A DNA stretch of 12,853 nt, taken from Pyrinomonadaceae bacterium (GTDB lineage Bacteria > Acidobacteriota > Blastocatellia > Pyrinomonadales > Pyrinomonadaceae). Shown in pieces: positions 6,646-12,853 of this stretch; positions within the stretch are counted from its first letter, which is position 1, and every line of letters starts with the position of its first letter. A program made the position numbers and the translations under genes. The stretch lies in NCBI GenBank assembly GCA_026786155.1, contig JAJAYR010000311.1, positions 1 through 12,853 on the forward strand, read 5' to 3'. Under the pieces are notes generated by a model. The model searched no databases, was not told where the DNA came from, and saw nothing but the letters and a program-made list of their open reading frames with translations.

Positions 6646-6663
6646 ACAAGCAAGCATTTTACG

Positions 6664-7312
6664 TCAATTCGCCTTAACATTCCAGAAATTTCGTTTCAGA
6701 TGCCGCATCTGTTCGGCGTTTTCGACGCGCACGTCCAAATCCCGAATCAGCCCGTCGCGCAAATCGTAAATCCAGCCGTGAACCGTTACTTCGCCTGCTT
6801 TTTTCCAAGCCTTCTGCACGAACGTCGTTTCCGCCGCGTTCAAAACCTGTTCGATGACATTCAACTCGCAAAGTTTGTTCAACCGCGTTTGAAAATCGTC
6901 AATCCGATTAAGTTCGTCTTCGTGAACCTGCACGATGTCCTGAATATGCCGCCGCCAATTATCAATCAAACCGAGTTCGGCGTTTTCGAGCGCGGCTTCG
7001 ACACCGCTGCAGTTGTAATGTCCGCAGACGATAATATGTTCGATTTGCAAAACCTCAATCGCAAATTGAATGACCGACAGACAATTCAAATCCGAATGAA
7101 TGACGAGAATTGGCGATATTGCGATGCACGAAAAGTTCGCCGGGCATCAATCCGGTGGCGGCGTTGGCGGGAATGCGGCTGTCGGAGCAGCCAATCCACA
7201 GATAAGACGGTTTTTGCTCGTCCACCGGCAGATGAAAAAAATCGGCGTTTTCTTCGGTAATACTTTTCACCCAATTTTGATTGTTTTCGAGCAGATGATT
7301 TAGTTTCGGCAT
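6664..7312 (-). pseudogene. can: Beta-class carbonic anhydrase with a one-base insertion at 7108/7109
   Basis: Converts CO2 and water to bicarbonate using zinc. The frame starting at 7312 encodes residues 1-68 up to LFVHRNIAN; it then runs out of frame and stops at 7055. The next frame continues with LVIHSDLNCLSVIQ through to a TGA at 6664. Deleting one T of the TT after GCCAA (plus-strand 7108 or 7109) restores a continuous 215-aa protein closely matching E. coli Can (220 aa), including its LVIH.DLNCLSV segment. All active-site residues are present and fall on the E. coli numbering: C42, D44 and R46 in CSDSR; H98 and C101 in CGHYNCSGV. The tail has HGWIYDLRDGLIRDLDV. The gene begins 3 nt after the glycosyltransferase stop. 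Either it is a recent inactivation or a base error in the sequence; nothing else in it looks decayed. Confidence 0.93.
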
Positions 7313-7315
7313 AAT

Positions 7316-8611
7316 TTATTTTGACGTAACCTTCTCAATTGCGTCGCAGGCGATTTTCGTTCCGTGTTCGGCTTGCACGATGCGGCTGGCTTCGATGGCT
7401 TTGGCTTTGTAGCTTAAATTCGATAAAAGTTCGCGCAGTTCTTTCGCCGCGTTTTCCGCCGTATATTTATCACGCGCAATCGTCCGCGCCGTGCCGCGCC
7501 GAACGCACCGCGCCGCATTGTCCGGCTGGTCGTGCGAATACGGCATAATCAAAGCCGGAACTCCGGCGCGAAGAACCTGCGCGGTCGTGCCGACTCCGCC
7601 TTGATGGACGACGCACGCCGCTTTCGGGAAAATCTGCGAATACGGCGCGTAATCGAACGCTGCGATTTTCGTTTGTCTCTTTGCTTGACTCTCCACTCTC
7701 CACTCTCCACTCTCCACTACTTTGGGCATCTCGTTGAAAACTCCGTATAAAAGCACAGCGCGGCGATTCAACATTTTTGCCGCTTTTGCGCTTTCCTCAA
7801 AAAAATCCCGCGCGTCCATCACGGCGGCACTTCCCAACGTAAAAACAATCGGCGGCTCGCCTTTTTCTAAAAAATCATTCAAACCTTCGGGCATTTTTCC
7901 TAAATCCTGCTGTCCGTCGTAAAAGCAGAATCCCGTTTGCAGCGTCGGCGAATGCCAATCGGGTTGCGGCTTGCCGAGAACTTTGGAAAACATCGCCAAA
8001 TGCAGCAAGTTTGAGTATTTATCTTTGAAAATTGGGTCGTGATTTTCAGACAAACCGATTTCGCGCCGAAATTCGCGGTAGGATTTGAGCCACGGCGCGA
8101 CCATTCGATGAATCGCCGAATAAATTACGCCGTGAAACTTTGCGCCGAGAAAGCGAAAATGCCTTAGCCACTGCGCCGTCGGCGGCACGAACGGGTCGTG
8201 CGGAGACAGAAAAGACGCGGGCGCGAGACTCGTCGTAATCCATTTGATGCCGGTTTTTTCGACGACCGAACTCGCCGGATAAACGACTTCGCCGGAAATC
8301 AGCAAATCCGCGCCGCCGACCGCTTTCATCAAATCTTCATACATCGGGCGAATGTTCGGAATCAAAATTTCGCGCAGCAGTTTTTCCGTGCCTTTTCGCG
8401 CGTCCATAATCTCGCGGGCAAGTTCTTTATCTTCAGGATTAAGGTCGGGACGCAGCGGAAAAAATTCAAAGCCGAGCGCGGCGATTTTTTCGCGGTAGAC
8501 TTCCAGCGAATTGATGACGATTTCGTGTCCGCGCCGCCTTAATTCGATTGCCAGAGCGAGCAGCGGATGTAAATCGCCTAAAGAGCCGAAGGTTGATAAA
8601 ACGATTTTCAT
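7316..8611 (-). CDS. GT1-type glycosyltransferase (UGT-like, GT-B fold)
   Basis: A 431-aa nucleotide-sugar-dependent glycosyltransferase of the UDP-glycosyltransferase/MGT type. The N-terminal Rossmann half begins MKIVLSTFGSLGDLHPLLALA (1-21), the typical acceptor-side motif, and the C-terminal donor-binding half holds FTLGS (257-261), DYAPYSQIFPKAACVVHQGGVGTT (320-343, H336) and AGVPALIMPYSHDQPDNAARC (349-369). Such enzymes glycosylate lipids, sterols or small molecules; the acceptor cannot be told here. Residues 298-308 (VVESGEWRVES) are encoded by four 7-nt repeat units and look like a low-complexity insert between two conserved blocks. The ATG at 8611 is preceded by two AAAGGAC heptamers that provide the Shine-Dalgarno. 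There is no signal peptide or membrane helix, so it is probably cytoplasmic or peripheral. Carbonic anhydrase follows after 3 nt. Confidence 0.92.
   Translation of the reverse strand: MKIVLSTFGSLGDLHPLLALAIELRRRGHEIVINSLEVYREKIAALGFEFFPLRPDLNPEDKELAREIMDARKGTEKLLREILIPNIRPMYEDLMKAVGGADLLISGEVVYPASSVVEKTGIKWITTSLAPASFLSPHDPFVPPTAQWLRHFRFLGAKFHGVIYSAIHRMVAPWLKSYREFRREIGLSENHDPIFKDKYSNLLHLAMFSKVLGKPQPDWHSPTLQTGFCFYDGQQDLGKMPEGLNDFLEKGEPPIVFTLGSAAVMDARDFFEESAKAAKMLNRRAVLLYGVFNEMPKVVESGEWRVESQAKRQTKIAAFDYAPYSQIFPKAACVVHQGGVGTTAQVLRAGVPALIMPYSHDQPDNAARCVRRGTARTIARDKYTAENAAKELRELLSNLSYKAKAIEASRIVQAEHGTKIACDAIEKVTSK
7688..7718. repeat. Heptanucleotide tandem repeat (ACTCTCC, 4.4 copies) inside the glycosyltransferase
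   Basis: Four perfect ACTCTCC units plus three bases, read on the plus strand (GGAGAGT in coding sense). It lies within the coding sequence at codons 298-308. Because 7 is not a multiple of 3, gain or loss of one unit would shift the frame, and three units would restore it. In this sequence both sides are in the same frame. Confidence 0.95.
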
Positions 8612-8617
8612 AAATTA

Positions 8618-8631
8618 GTCCTTTGTCCTTT
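8618..8631 (-). promoter_or_regulatory. Duplicated heptamer AAAGGAC forming the glycosyltransferase ribosome binding site
   Basis: Two adjacent perfect AAAGGAC units on the minus strand; the proximal one ends 6 nt before the ATG at 8611, so AAGGA serves as Shine-Dalgarno. The remaining gap (8632-8691) continues with looser 7-nt units. Near 8677-8690 it holds ACTAAGGACTAAGA, which partly pairs with the heptamer side (CTTAGTCC versus GGACTAA). I see no clear promoter in this 80-nt gap. Confidence 0.6.
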
Positions 8632-8691
8632 GTTCTCAGTTTTTCGTTGACAATCAAATATGACCGCATCAAAAAAACTAAGGACTAAGAA

Positions 8692-8880
8692 TCACTCCGC
8701 CGATTCATTTTCCCTTCGTTTTAACCTTTCTTTGACTTGAAAGCGAATGCTCAAAAAAAAGCAGACCGCGCCGACTACCGCCGCGCCGAACAAGCCGTCG
8801 TTGTTGCCCTTCCACAAAAAAAATGCGGCAACTCCAATTAGAATTACCGCTAAAATTTGAAAAACTCTTTCTAAATTCAT
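8692..8880 (-). CDS. Small two-helix membrane protein
   Basis: 62 residues with two hydrophobic segments, about 7-23 (FQILAVILIGVAAFFLW) and 28-46 (DGLFGAAVVGAVCFFLSIR), joined by a short KGNND turn, and a basic then acidic C-terminal tail (KERLKRRENESAE). The ATG at 8880 overlaps the stop of the DUF4349 gene as TAATG, so the two are translationally coupled and may work together in the membrane. I do not recognise a named family. Confidence 0.75.
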   Translation of the reverse strand: MNLERVFQILAVILIGVAAFFLWKGNNDGLFGAAVVGAVCFFLSIRFQVKERLKRRENESAE

Positions 8881-9809
8881 TACTCGTTTTTAATTTCTTC
8901 CCGCACAATTTCGTCGGCTAATTTTTGTTTGCGATTCTTTCTTAAAAAATATCGTATCACAAAATAAAGCGGCAAAACGATGAACAGCAGAAATGGCAAA
9001 AGCGCAATCAGCATCGTTACGAGAACCAGTATAAAACTCAAAGCCGCGTCGAAACCGCTGCCGAAGGCTTGTTTGAGTTGATAAAAAAAGCCCGCCGAAT
9101 TTGCCGAAAAAGCGTTCGGCGTTTGCAGTCTGATTTTAATCGTCGAGAGACTCGCCTGACTTTCGAGAAAGCGTTTGCGACCTTCGATTTTTTCGATTTC
9201 GCCGCGCACCCGCGCGATTTCCGTCTGCACGTTCAGCGCGTCCGCGACCGAATTCGACCGCTTCATTATTTCCAAAAACTGCGCTTCCAAAGCCTTCTGC
9301 GTTTTCAGACGCGCTTCGATGTCTATAAATTCTTCGGTAACGTCTTCGCCTTTGACGTTTTCGGCGATGACGCGGCTTGCCGTTCCGCGAATTTCGTTCA
9401 ACGCTTCGTCAAATTTCGCCGACGGAACGCGCACCGTCATCGAAACCGTATCGCGCGTCGCGGCTTTGACATCGCTCGCGCTCGACTGCGTTTCGACGAC
9501 GAAACCGCCTTTTCCTTCGGCAATTTGACTAATTTTTATTTGCGCTTCTTCGGGCGCGTTCGCTTCCAACTGCAAATCGGCGTTGCGGATAATTTTGCGT
9601 TCGACCGCCACCGGCGCGGTCTGCGTTTGTTCGGCTTGATTCAGCGAAACCTGCGCGACCGCCGAATTGCTCGCCATTTTTTCACCGCCGCCGCCGCCGC
9701 CCGTATTCTCCATTGAAGAAATACTTGTGTTTGATGCCGCGCTGCCGCAGCCTGTTAGAAATGCAAAGAACAAAACTGCGATAAATACAACTTTTTTCAT
9801 ATTTTTCAT
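8880..9809 (-). CDS. DUF4349 domain-containing lipoprotein
   Basis: A 309-aa protein of unknown function with a DUF4349 layout. The N-terminus is a lipoprotein signal: two or more lysines, a hydrophobic run and the lipobox LTGC with C21 as the modified cysteine, so Lgt (919-1722) should act on it. Residues 22-68 are a low-complexity linker with a six-glycine stretch. Residues about 70-235 carry the domain (ERKIIRNADLQLE; DTVSMTVRVPSAKFDEALNEI; VTEEFIDIEARL), including a long coiled coil (160-215). Residues about 250-288 hold a long hydrophobic region, probably two membrane helices, followed by a basic tail. A protein with both a lipid anchor and C-terminal helices would be held at the membrane at both ends. 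The start is either ATG at 9809 or at 9800; spacing from GGACGG slightly favours the latter. Confidence 0.88.
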   Translation of the reverse strand: MKNMKKVVFIAVLFFAFLTGCGSAASNTSISSMENTGGGGGGEKMASNSAVAQVSLNQAEQTQTAPVAVERKIIRNADLQLEANAPEEAQIKISQIAEGKGGFVVETQSSASDVKAATRDTVSMTVRVPSAKFDEALNEIRGTASRVIAENVKGEDVTEEFIDIEARLKTQKALEAQFLEIMKRSNSVADALNVQTEIARVRGEIEKIEGRKRFLESQASLSTIKIRLQTPNAFSANSAGFFYQLKQAFGSGFDAALSFILVLVTMLIALLPFLLFIVLPLYFVIRYFLRKNRKQKLADEIVREEIKNE

Positions 9810-9844
9810 TTCCGTCCAAAATTTATGAGTTTAGAACGTCGCAA

Positions 9845-10471
9845 TCACGACGACTTGCGGGCGACTTTTTGAAATCCTTCGCCGCGAAAAAGGGCGCGAA
9901 TGCCGCCGAACAATTTTCTCACGCCGCGCACGACTTTCGGGAAAAACCAAACGAAAAATATCGCAAAAATCACCAGCACAATTGCAATCAAAACCGGCGC
10001 GAAAACCGCGAGAATCGTGCCGACAAACGCGATAATATCTTCGACGATTGATAAAACCCAATTGGAAACCGGTTCGGGCGAAAGATTCGCGCCCGCGCGA
10101 AGTGCCGCCTTCGTGCCGTGCGATGAAAACGCCAGCCCGCCGCCGAGCAAAGCGGCAATCGTCTGAACGCTCGCGTCGGTTTGACTCGTCGCCGCGTAAG
10201 CGACAATTGCGCCCGCCGGAACGCGAATGAAAGTGTGAATCACGTCCCAAATCGAATCAATGTATGGAATTTTGTCGGCGAAAAACTCGATAAAATAAAG
10301 AAATCCGGCGATGCCGATAATCCACCAATTATCCAGAACGTCCAAACCGCCGGGCAGTTTCGTCGCGCCGAATTTTTGCAGCAACCCCAAAACCGTTACG
10401 GTCGCGTAAAGGTTAATTCCCGAAGTCCACGCCGTGCCGAGTGCCAAACTCAATGTCGAAAACCAATCCAT
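9845..10471 (-). CDS. DUF4126 membrane protein
   Basis: A 208-aa integral membrane protein with the N-terminal pattern LALGTAWTSGINLYATVTVLGLL typical of DUF4126, then LPGGLDVLDNWWIIGIAGFLYFIEFFADKIPYIDSIWDVIHT (39-80). Further conserved parts are RVPAGAIVAYAA, LLGGGLAFSSHGTKAALRAGANLSPEPVSNW and a long final helix pair (149-180). The C-terminus is strongly basic. The function of this family is unknown. The ATG at 10471 is supported by AAGGAG 6 nt upstream (10478-10483). It starts 16 nt after the HNH gene and ends 35 nt before the DUF4349 gene, so the membrane genes may share a transcript. Confidence 0.92.
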   Translation of the reverse strand: MDWFSTLSLALGTAWTSGINLYATVTVLGLLQKFGATKLPGGLDVLDNWWIIGIAGFLYFIEFFADKIPYIDSIWDVIHTFIRVPAGAIVAYAATSQTDASVQTIAALLGGGLAFSSHGTKAALRAGANLSPEPVSNWVLSIVEDIIAFVGTILAVFAPVLIAIVLVIFAIFFVWFFPKVVRGVRKLFGGIRALFRGEGFQKVARKSS

Positions 10472-10477
10472 CTTAAT

Positions 10478-10483
10478 CTCCTT
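10478..10483 (-). promoter_or_regulatory. Ribosome binding site of the DUF4126 gene
   Basis: AAGGAG on the minus strand with a 6-nt spacer to the ATG at 10471. It lies in the short gap after the HNH gene. Confidence 0.8.
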
Positions 10484-10487
10484 ACTT

Positions 10488-10889
10488 TTACGGAAAAAGT
10501 CCGAGCCGCTGCCATTGCTGCCGCGCTCTTATCTGAAGCGGATTATTGAGCCGCAAGCGATTGATTGTTCCGCGTCCGATTTCGGTTAAACTTTCAATTT
10601 CGAGCGTTTCAAAATTAACGCGAAAATGCCGCTGCCAAATATCCTGACGCGGGTGAAATAGCGTTCTCGTTTCTCTTCCCTCATCATCAATGCCGTTCAA
10701 ACAATTGCTTTTGAAGATGTTGCAGGAACGACACGCCAACGCCAGGTTTTCGAGTTTGGTTTCGCTGCCGTGCGAACGCGGAATAATATGCTCGACCTCA
10801 AACGAAAAATTTGAGGCTATCTCCGGCGCACGGCAATACTCGCAAATCTTTCCGGCGCGTTCGGCAACTTTCGGATAAAAAGGATTCAT
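10488..10889 (-). CDS. HNH endonuclease
   Basis: A 133-aa HNH nuclease; HNH enzymes cut DNA with a metal-bound histidine site. Zinc-binding cysteines are C16 and C19 (CEYC) and C53 and C56 (CRSC), and between them lies the catalytic EVEHIIPRSHG with H34, then LENLALAC with N48; CNIFK supplies the third element. The second half has LFHPRQDIWQRHFRV (77-91) and GRGTINRLRLNNP (106-118). I associate these motifs with a stand-alone HNH family found in cyanobacteria and other environmental bacteria, not with restriction enzymes or group I introns. The ATG at 10889 overlaps the stop of the 118-aa gene by 4 nt, so the two are translationally coupled. No methyltransferase is nearby. A phage, mobile or toxin-like role is possible but unproven. 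Confidence 0.92.
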   Translation of the reverse strand: MNPFYPKVAERAGKICEYCRAPEIASNFSFEVEHIIPRSHGSETKLENLALACRSCNIFKSNCLNGIDDEGRETRTLFHPRQDIWQRHFRVNFETLEIESLTEIGRGTINRLRLNNPLQIRARQQWQRLGLFP

Positions 10890-11242
10890 TTGCCTAACTG
10901 ATTAGCCATTTTTTCCGTGCGTTTTGCCGAGCCTTCAAGTTCCGTTTCAATTAAATTTTCCAACTCCGTCCGTTCTTCAACGGAAAGCGACGCGCCGGTG
11001 TCCCGCGCACTGCGCCACTTTTGCATTAGTTCTGCCAGTCGCGTCTGCTGCGCTTCGGTAAAAAATTCGTCCGGGCGAAAATCCTGCACATAAACGACGG
11101 CGTTACTTCCTTTCAACTTAAGTTCTTCCGTCATCGCGTCGAGGGCTTCGCCGACGGTTTTGCCGAACGATTCTTTTTCGCCGGAAATCGCCCGAAAAGT
11201 TTTGCCGTTTCGATTATTTGATAAAACTACAACTGTCGTCAT
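10886..11242 (-). CDS. Uncharacterised 118-aa protein coupled to the HNH nuclease
   Basis: Residues 1-55 predict strands and a helix with GKTVGEALDAMTEEL (27-41), a pattern that reminds me of HicB-like folds. Residues 60-118 are helical and charged (FFTEAQQTRLAELMQKWRSARD, LSVEERTELENLIETELEGSAKR). I associate the QQ.RL.ELM.KWR.ARD pattern with small proteins encoded next to HNH genes in cyanobacteria, from memory and unchecked. A GAGG Shine-Dalgarno stands 6 nt before the ATG at 11242. The gene overlaps the HNH gene by 4 nt and precedes it, as an antitoxin often precedes a toxin. It follows the response regulator after 28 nt. A role as a nuclease inhibitor or specificity partner is inference only. 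Confidence 0.75.
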   Translation of the reverse strand: MTTVVVLSNNRNGKTFRAISGEKESFGKTVGEALDAMTEELKLKGSNAVVYVQDFRPDEFFTEAQQTRLAELMQKWRSARDTGASLSVEERTELENLIETELEGSAKRTEKMANQLGK

Positions 11243-11270
11243 AAATCACCTCACGCGGATTTTAGCACAA

Positions 11271-12623
11271 TTACAAATCATCGCTTTCTTCCGTTCCTTC
11301 CGCTTCTTTTTTGAAGCCGAATTTTTCCAGCCGATACTGCAAAGTCCGAAACGTCAAACCCAACAGTTTCGCCGATTTCGTGATGTTGTTGTCGGTGCGC
11401 TCCATCGCCTGCATTATTAAACTGCGCTCGACATCTTCAAAATTGATGCCTTCGGCGGGCAGTTTGAAAAGGTCGTTTGCCGATGCCGGTCTCGACGACT
11501 GCGACATTTCGGGCGGCAAATCTTCGGCGGTAATCGTGTTGTTTTCGCACAACAAAACGGCGCGTTCGAGTGCCGATTCAAGCTGCCGGACGTTGCCCGG
11601 ATAACTGTAATTTTCCAAAATGCGTTTTGCTTCTTTGTCTAAAACGACTTTGCGATTCGAGCCGCGCGTGTGTTTCGTTAAAAAATAATCAATCAAAACC
11701 GGCACGTCCGAACGCCGCTCACGAAGCGCGGGCAATTCGATGGAAAGCACGTTCAAACGATAATATAAATCTTCCCGAAACCTGCCTTCCTGCGACATCT
11801 TCAACAAATCGCGGTTCGTCGCCGTAACGACGCGCACGTCAACGTCGAGTTCTTTAATTCCGCCAACGCGCCGGATTTGTTTTTCCTGCAAAGCGCGAAG
11901 TATTTTCGCCTGCAAGGAAATATCGAGTTCGCCGATTTCATCGAGAAAAAGCGTTCCGCCGTCGGCGATTTCAAACAAACCTTTTTTCTCGCCGACCGCG
12001 CCCGTGAACGAACCTTTTTCGTGTCCGAAAAGTTCCGATTCGAGCAAGTTTTCGTTGATTGCCGCGCAGTTGACGGCTTGAAAAACTTCGCTCGTCCGCA
12101 ATGAGTTTTTATGAATCGCGCGGGCGATTAATTCCTTGCCCGTTCCCGATTCGCCGCGAATCAGCACGGTCGAATTGGATTTTGCCACCTTCAAAATCAG
12201 TTTTTTCACCTTGTCCATCTCCGGCGAATCCGAAATGATTTCCGTATCAAGTGCCGAAAGTTTATTCAAAGCGCGTGAAATCGTCTCCAGCAATTTGTCG
12301 CGGTCGTAGGGTTTCTGCAAAAAATCGAACGCGCCCAAACGCAGCGCGTCAACCGCCGAATCAACCGTCCCGTGCGCCGTTAAAAGCAGGACGATAATTG
12401 ATTTGTCAAAATCGGTGAGTTCTTTTAATAAATCAAGCCCGCTCATTCCGGTCATTTTCAAATCGGTCAAAACCAAATCGAAATGCCGGTCGGCGACAAA
12501 CTTCATCGCCGCTTCACCGCTCGAAGCCGTCGTTACGTCGTAGCCTTCGCCCGACAAAATCATCTCCAAAATCTCGCGCTGACTTTTCTCGTCGTCAACA
12601 ACTAAAATGCTTTTTCTGCTCAT
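11271..12623 (-). CDS. Sigma-54-dependent response regulator, NtrC family
   Basis: A 450-aa transcription activator of RNA polymerase with sigma-54. The receiver domain (4-118) has the phosphorylated D54 in LTDLK, T82 and K104. The AAA+ domain (130-365) has Walker A GESGTGKE (157-164), the sigma-54 contact loop GSFTGA (204-209, a variant of the commoner GAFTGA), Walker B TLFLDEIGE (224-232), RFREDLYYRL with the arginine finger region (281-290), and YPGNVRQLE (341-349). A Fis-type helix-turn-helix at 412-436 (NITKSAKLLGLTFRTLQYRLEKFG) binds DNA. The length and order are normal. No histidine kinase is in the window, so its partner is unknown. The start is ATG at 12623; no strong Shine-Dalgarno is seen. 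It heads the leftward gene run, divergent from the tRNA. Confidence 0.96.
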   Translation of the reverse strand: MSRKSILVVDDEKSQREILEMILSGEGYDVTTASSGEAAMKFVADRHFDLVLTDLKMTGMSGLDLLKELTDFDKSIIVLLLTAHGTVDSAVDALRLGAFDFLQKPYDRDKLLETISRALNKLSALDTEIISDSPEMDKVKKLILKVAKSNSTVLIRGESGTGKELIARAIHKNSLRTSEVFQAVNCAAINENLLESELFGHEKGSFTGAVGEKKGLFEIADGGTLFLDEIGELDISLQAKILRALQEKQIRRVGGIKELDVDVRVVTATNRDLLKMSQEGRFREDLYYRLNVLSIELPALRERRSDVPVLIDYFLTKHTRGSNRKVVLDKEAKRILENYSYPGNVRQLESALERAVLLCENNTITAEDLPPEMSQSSRPASANDLFKLPAEGINFEDVERSLIMQAMERTDNNITKSAKLLGLTFRTLQYRLEKFGFKKEAEGTEESDDL

Positions 12624-12736
12624 AAATTTACCGTCAAGTTTATTTCAGTTTTTCAGTATAAATCAATTGAGGGTTAAAATCTTATGATGCAGTTTCCAGA
12701 ATTTCAATGAATAAAGTTTATAATCCAAGAACCGAT
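12624..12736. other. Part of the intergenic region between the response regulator and tRNA-Ala
   Basis: AT-rich and without any ORF. For the minus-strand regulator a TATACT (12655-12660) could be a -10 box, but I see no good -35 at the right distance. A perfect plus-strand TATAAT at 12719-12724 also lacks a good -35. I see no sigma-54 type GG-N10-GC promoter, no terminator and no riboswitch-like structure. Confidence 0.5.
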
Positions 12737-12765
12737 TTGCTCATTCGTAATTCGTAATTTATAAT
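12737..12765 (+). promoter_or_regulatory. Likely sigma-70 promoter of tRNA-Ala
   Basis: TTGCTC (12737-12742, three of six consensus bases including TTG), 17-nt spacer, perfect TATAAT (12760-12765). The tRNA begins 14 nt after the -10 box, so the leader would be about 7 nt, usual for a stable RNA. The -10 box lies inside the heptamer array. Confidence 0.6.
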
Positions 12766-12770
12766 TCGTA
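12743..12770. repeat. ATTCGTA heptamer array upstream of the tRNA
   Basis: Four units in phase: ATTCGTA, ATTCGTA, ATTTATA, ATTCGTA. The third, changed unit creates the TATAAT of the predicted tRNA promoter. Confidence 0.8.
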
Positions 12771-12778
12771 ATTGTTCC

Positions 12779-12853
<75 letters not shown>

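Noticed and set aside
6466..7260. 264-codon plus-strand open frame opposite the carbonic anhydrase and coiled-coil genes
   Set aside because: It is rich in Arg, Phe and His as expected from the antisense of this codon use, has no recognisable motif or ribosome binding site, and the minus strand holds well-supported genes.
7688..7718. CRISPR-like or minisatellite array
   Set aside because: Units are 7 nt with no spacers; it is a simple tandem repeat inside a coding sequence.
9069..9716. 215-codon plus-strand frame opposite the DUF4349 gene
   Set aside because: Arg/Phe-rich antisense frame without motifs; the minus strand encodes a lipoprotein with lipobox and domain pattern.
12719..12724. 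TATAAT as the main tRNA promoter
   Set aside because: It is 54 nt before the tRNA and lacks a -35 at 16-18 nt; the box at 12760-12765 fits better.

Overview
The window is one dense, almost entirely one-directional stretch of bacterial chromosome. All 17 protein-coding loci I can support lie on the minus strand, and a single tRNA-Ala(GGC) lies on the plus strand at the right edge. Reading in transcription order from right to left: a sigma-54 response regulator; an uncharacterised 118-aa protein overlapping an HNH nuclease gene; a DUF4126 membrane protein; a DUF4349 lipoprotein with a small two-helix membrane protein; a GT1-type glycosyltransferase; a beta-carbonic anhydrase carrying a one-base frameshift; two small coiled-coil proteins (one apparently also frameshifted); a secreted dikinase-like protein; grpE; two Uma2 (PD-(D/E)XK) proteins; a VapBC-type toxin-antitoxin pair; lgt; and the start of an RluD-type pseudouridine synthase running off the left edge.

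The organism is a Gram-negative-type bacterium: it has Lgt, a lipobox protein and a signal-peptide protein. The mix of Uma2 proteins, VapBC, DUF4349 and DUF4126 proteins, an NtrC-type regulator and short intergenic repeats fits Acidobacteriota (Blastocatellia/Pyrinomonadaceae-like). That placement is my inference from gene content, not from a marker gene. Most genes are packed with 1-35 nt gaps or 1-17 nt overlaps. The larger gaps (830-918, 1723-1800, 6400-6420, 8612-8691, 12624-12778) mostly contain small repeats.

The core functions are lipoprotein maturation (lgt), ribosomal RNA modification (rluD-like), protein folding (grpE) and CO2/bicarbonate interconversion (carbonic anhydrase). Accessory content clusters at 1801-3510 (VapBC and two Uma2 genes) and 10488-11242 (HNH and partner). 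The DUF4349 lipoprotein would be a substrate of the Lgt encoded in the same window.

The points most worth a second look are these. (1) The secreted protein at 4223-6151 has a phosphohistidine domain in front of a catalytically complete ATP-grasp domain; this is the glucan water dikinase order, not the PEP synthase order, and it sits behind a signal peptide. (2) Single-base insertions break the carbonic anhydrase and a small coiled-coil gene within about 0.8 kb of each other. (3) A 7-nt tandem repeat lies inside the glycosyltransferase coding sequence, and another heptamer pair forms its ribosome binding site. (4) A 29-bp inverted repeat directly abuts the rluD-like start codon. (5) The HNH nuclease and the 118-aa protein overlap by 4 nt in a toxin-antitoxin-like layout. 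I did not find a clear, wholly new multi-gene system; the secreted dikinase and the HNH pair are the best leads.
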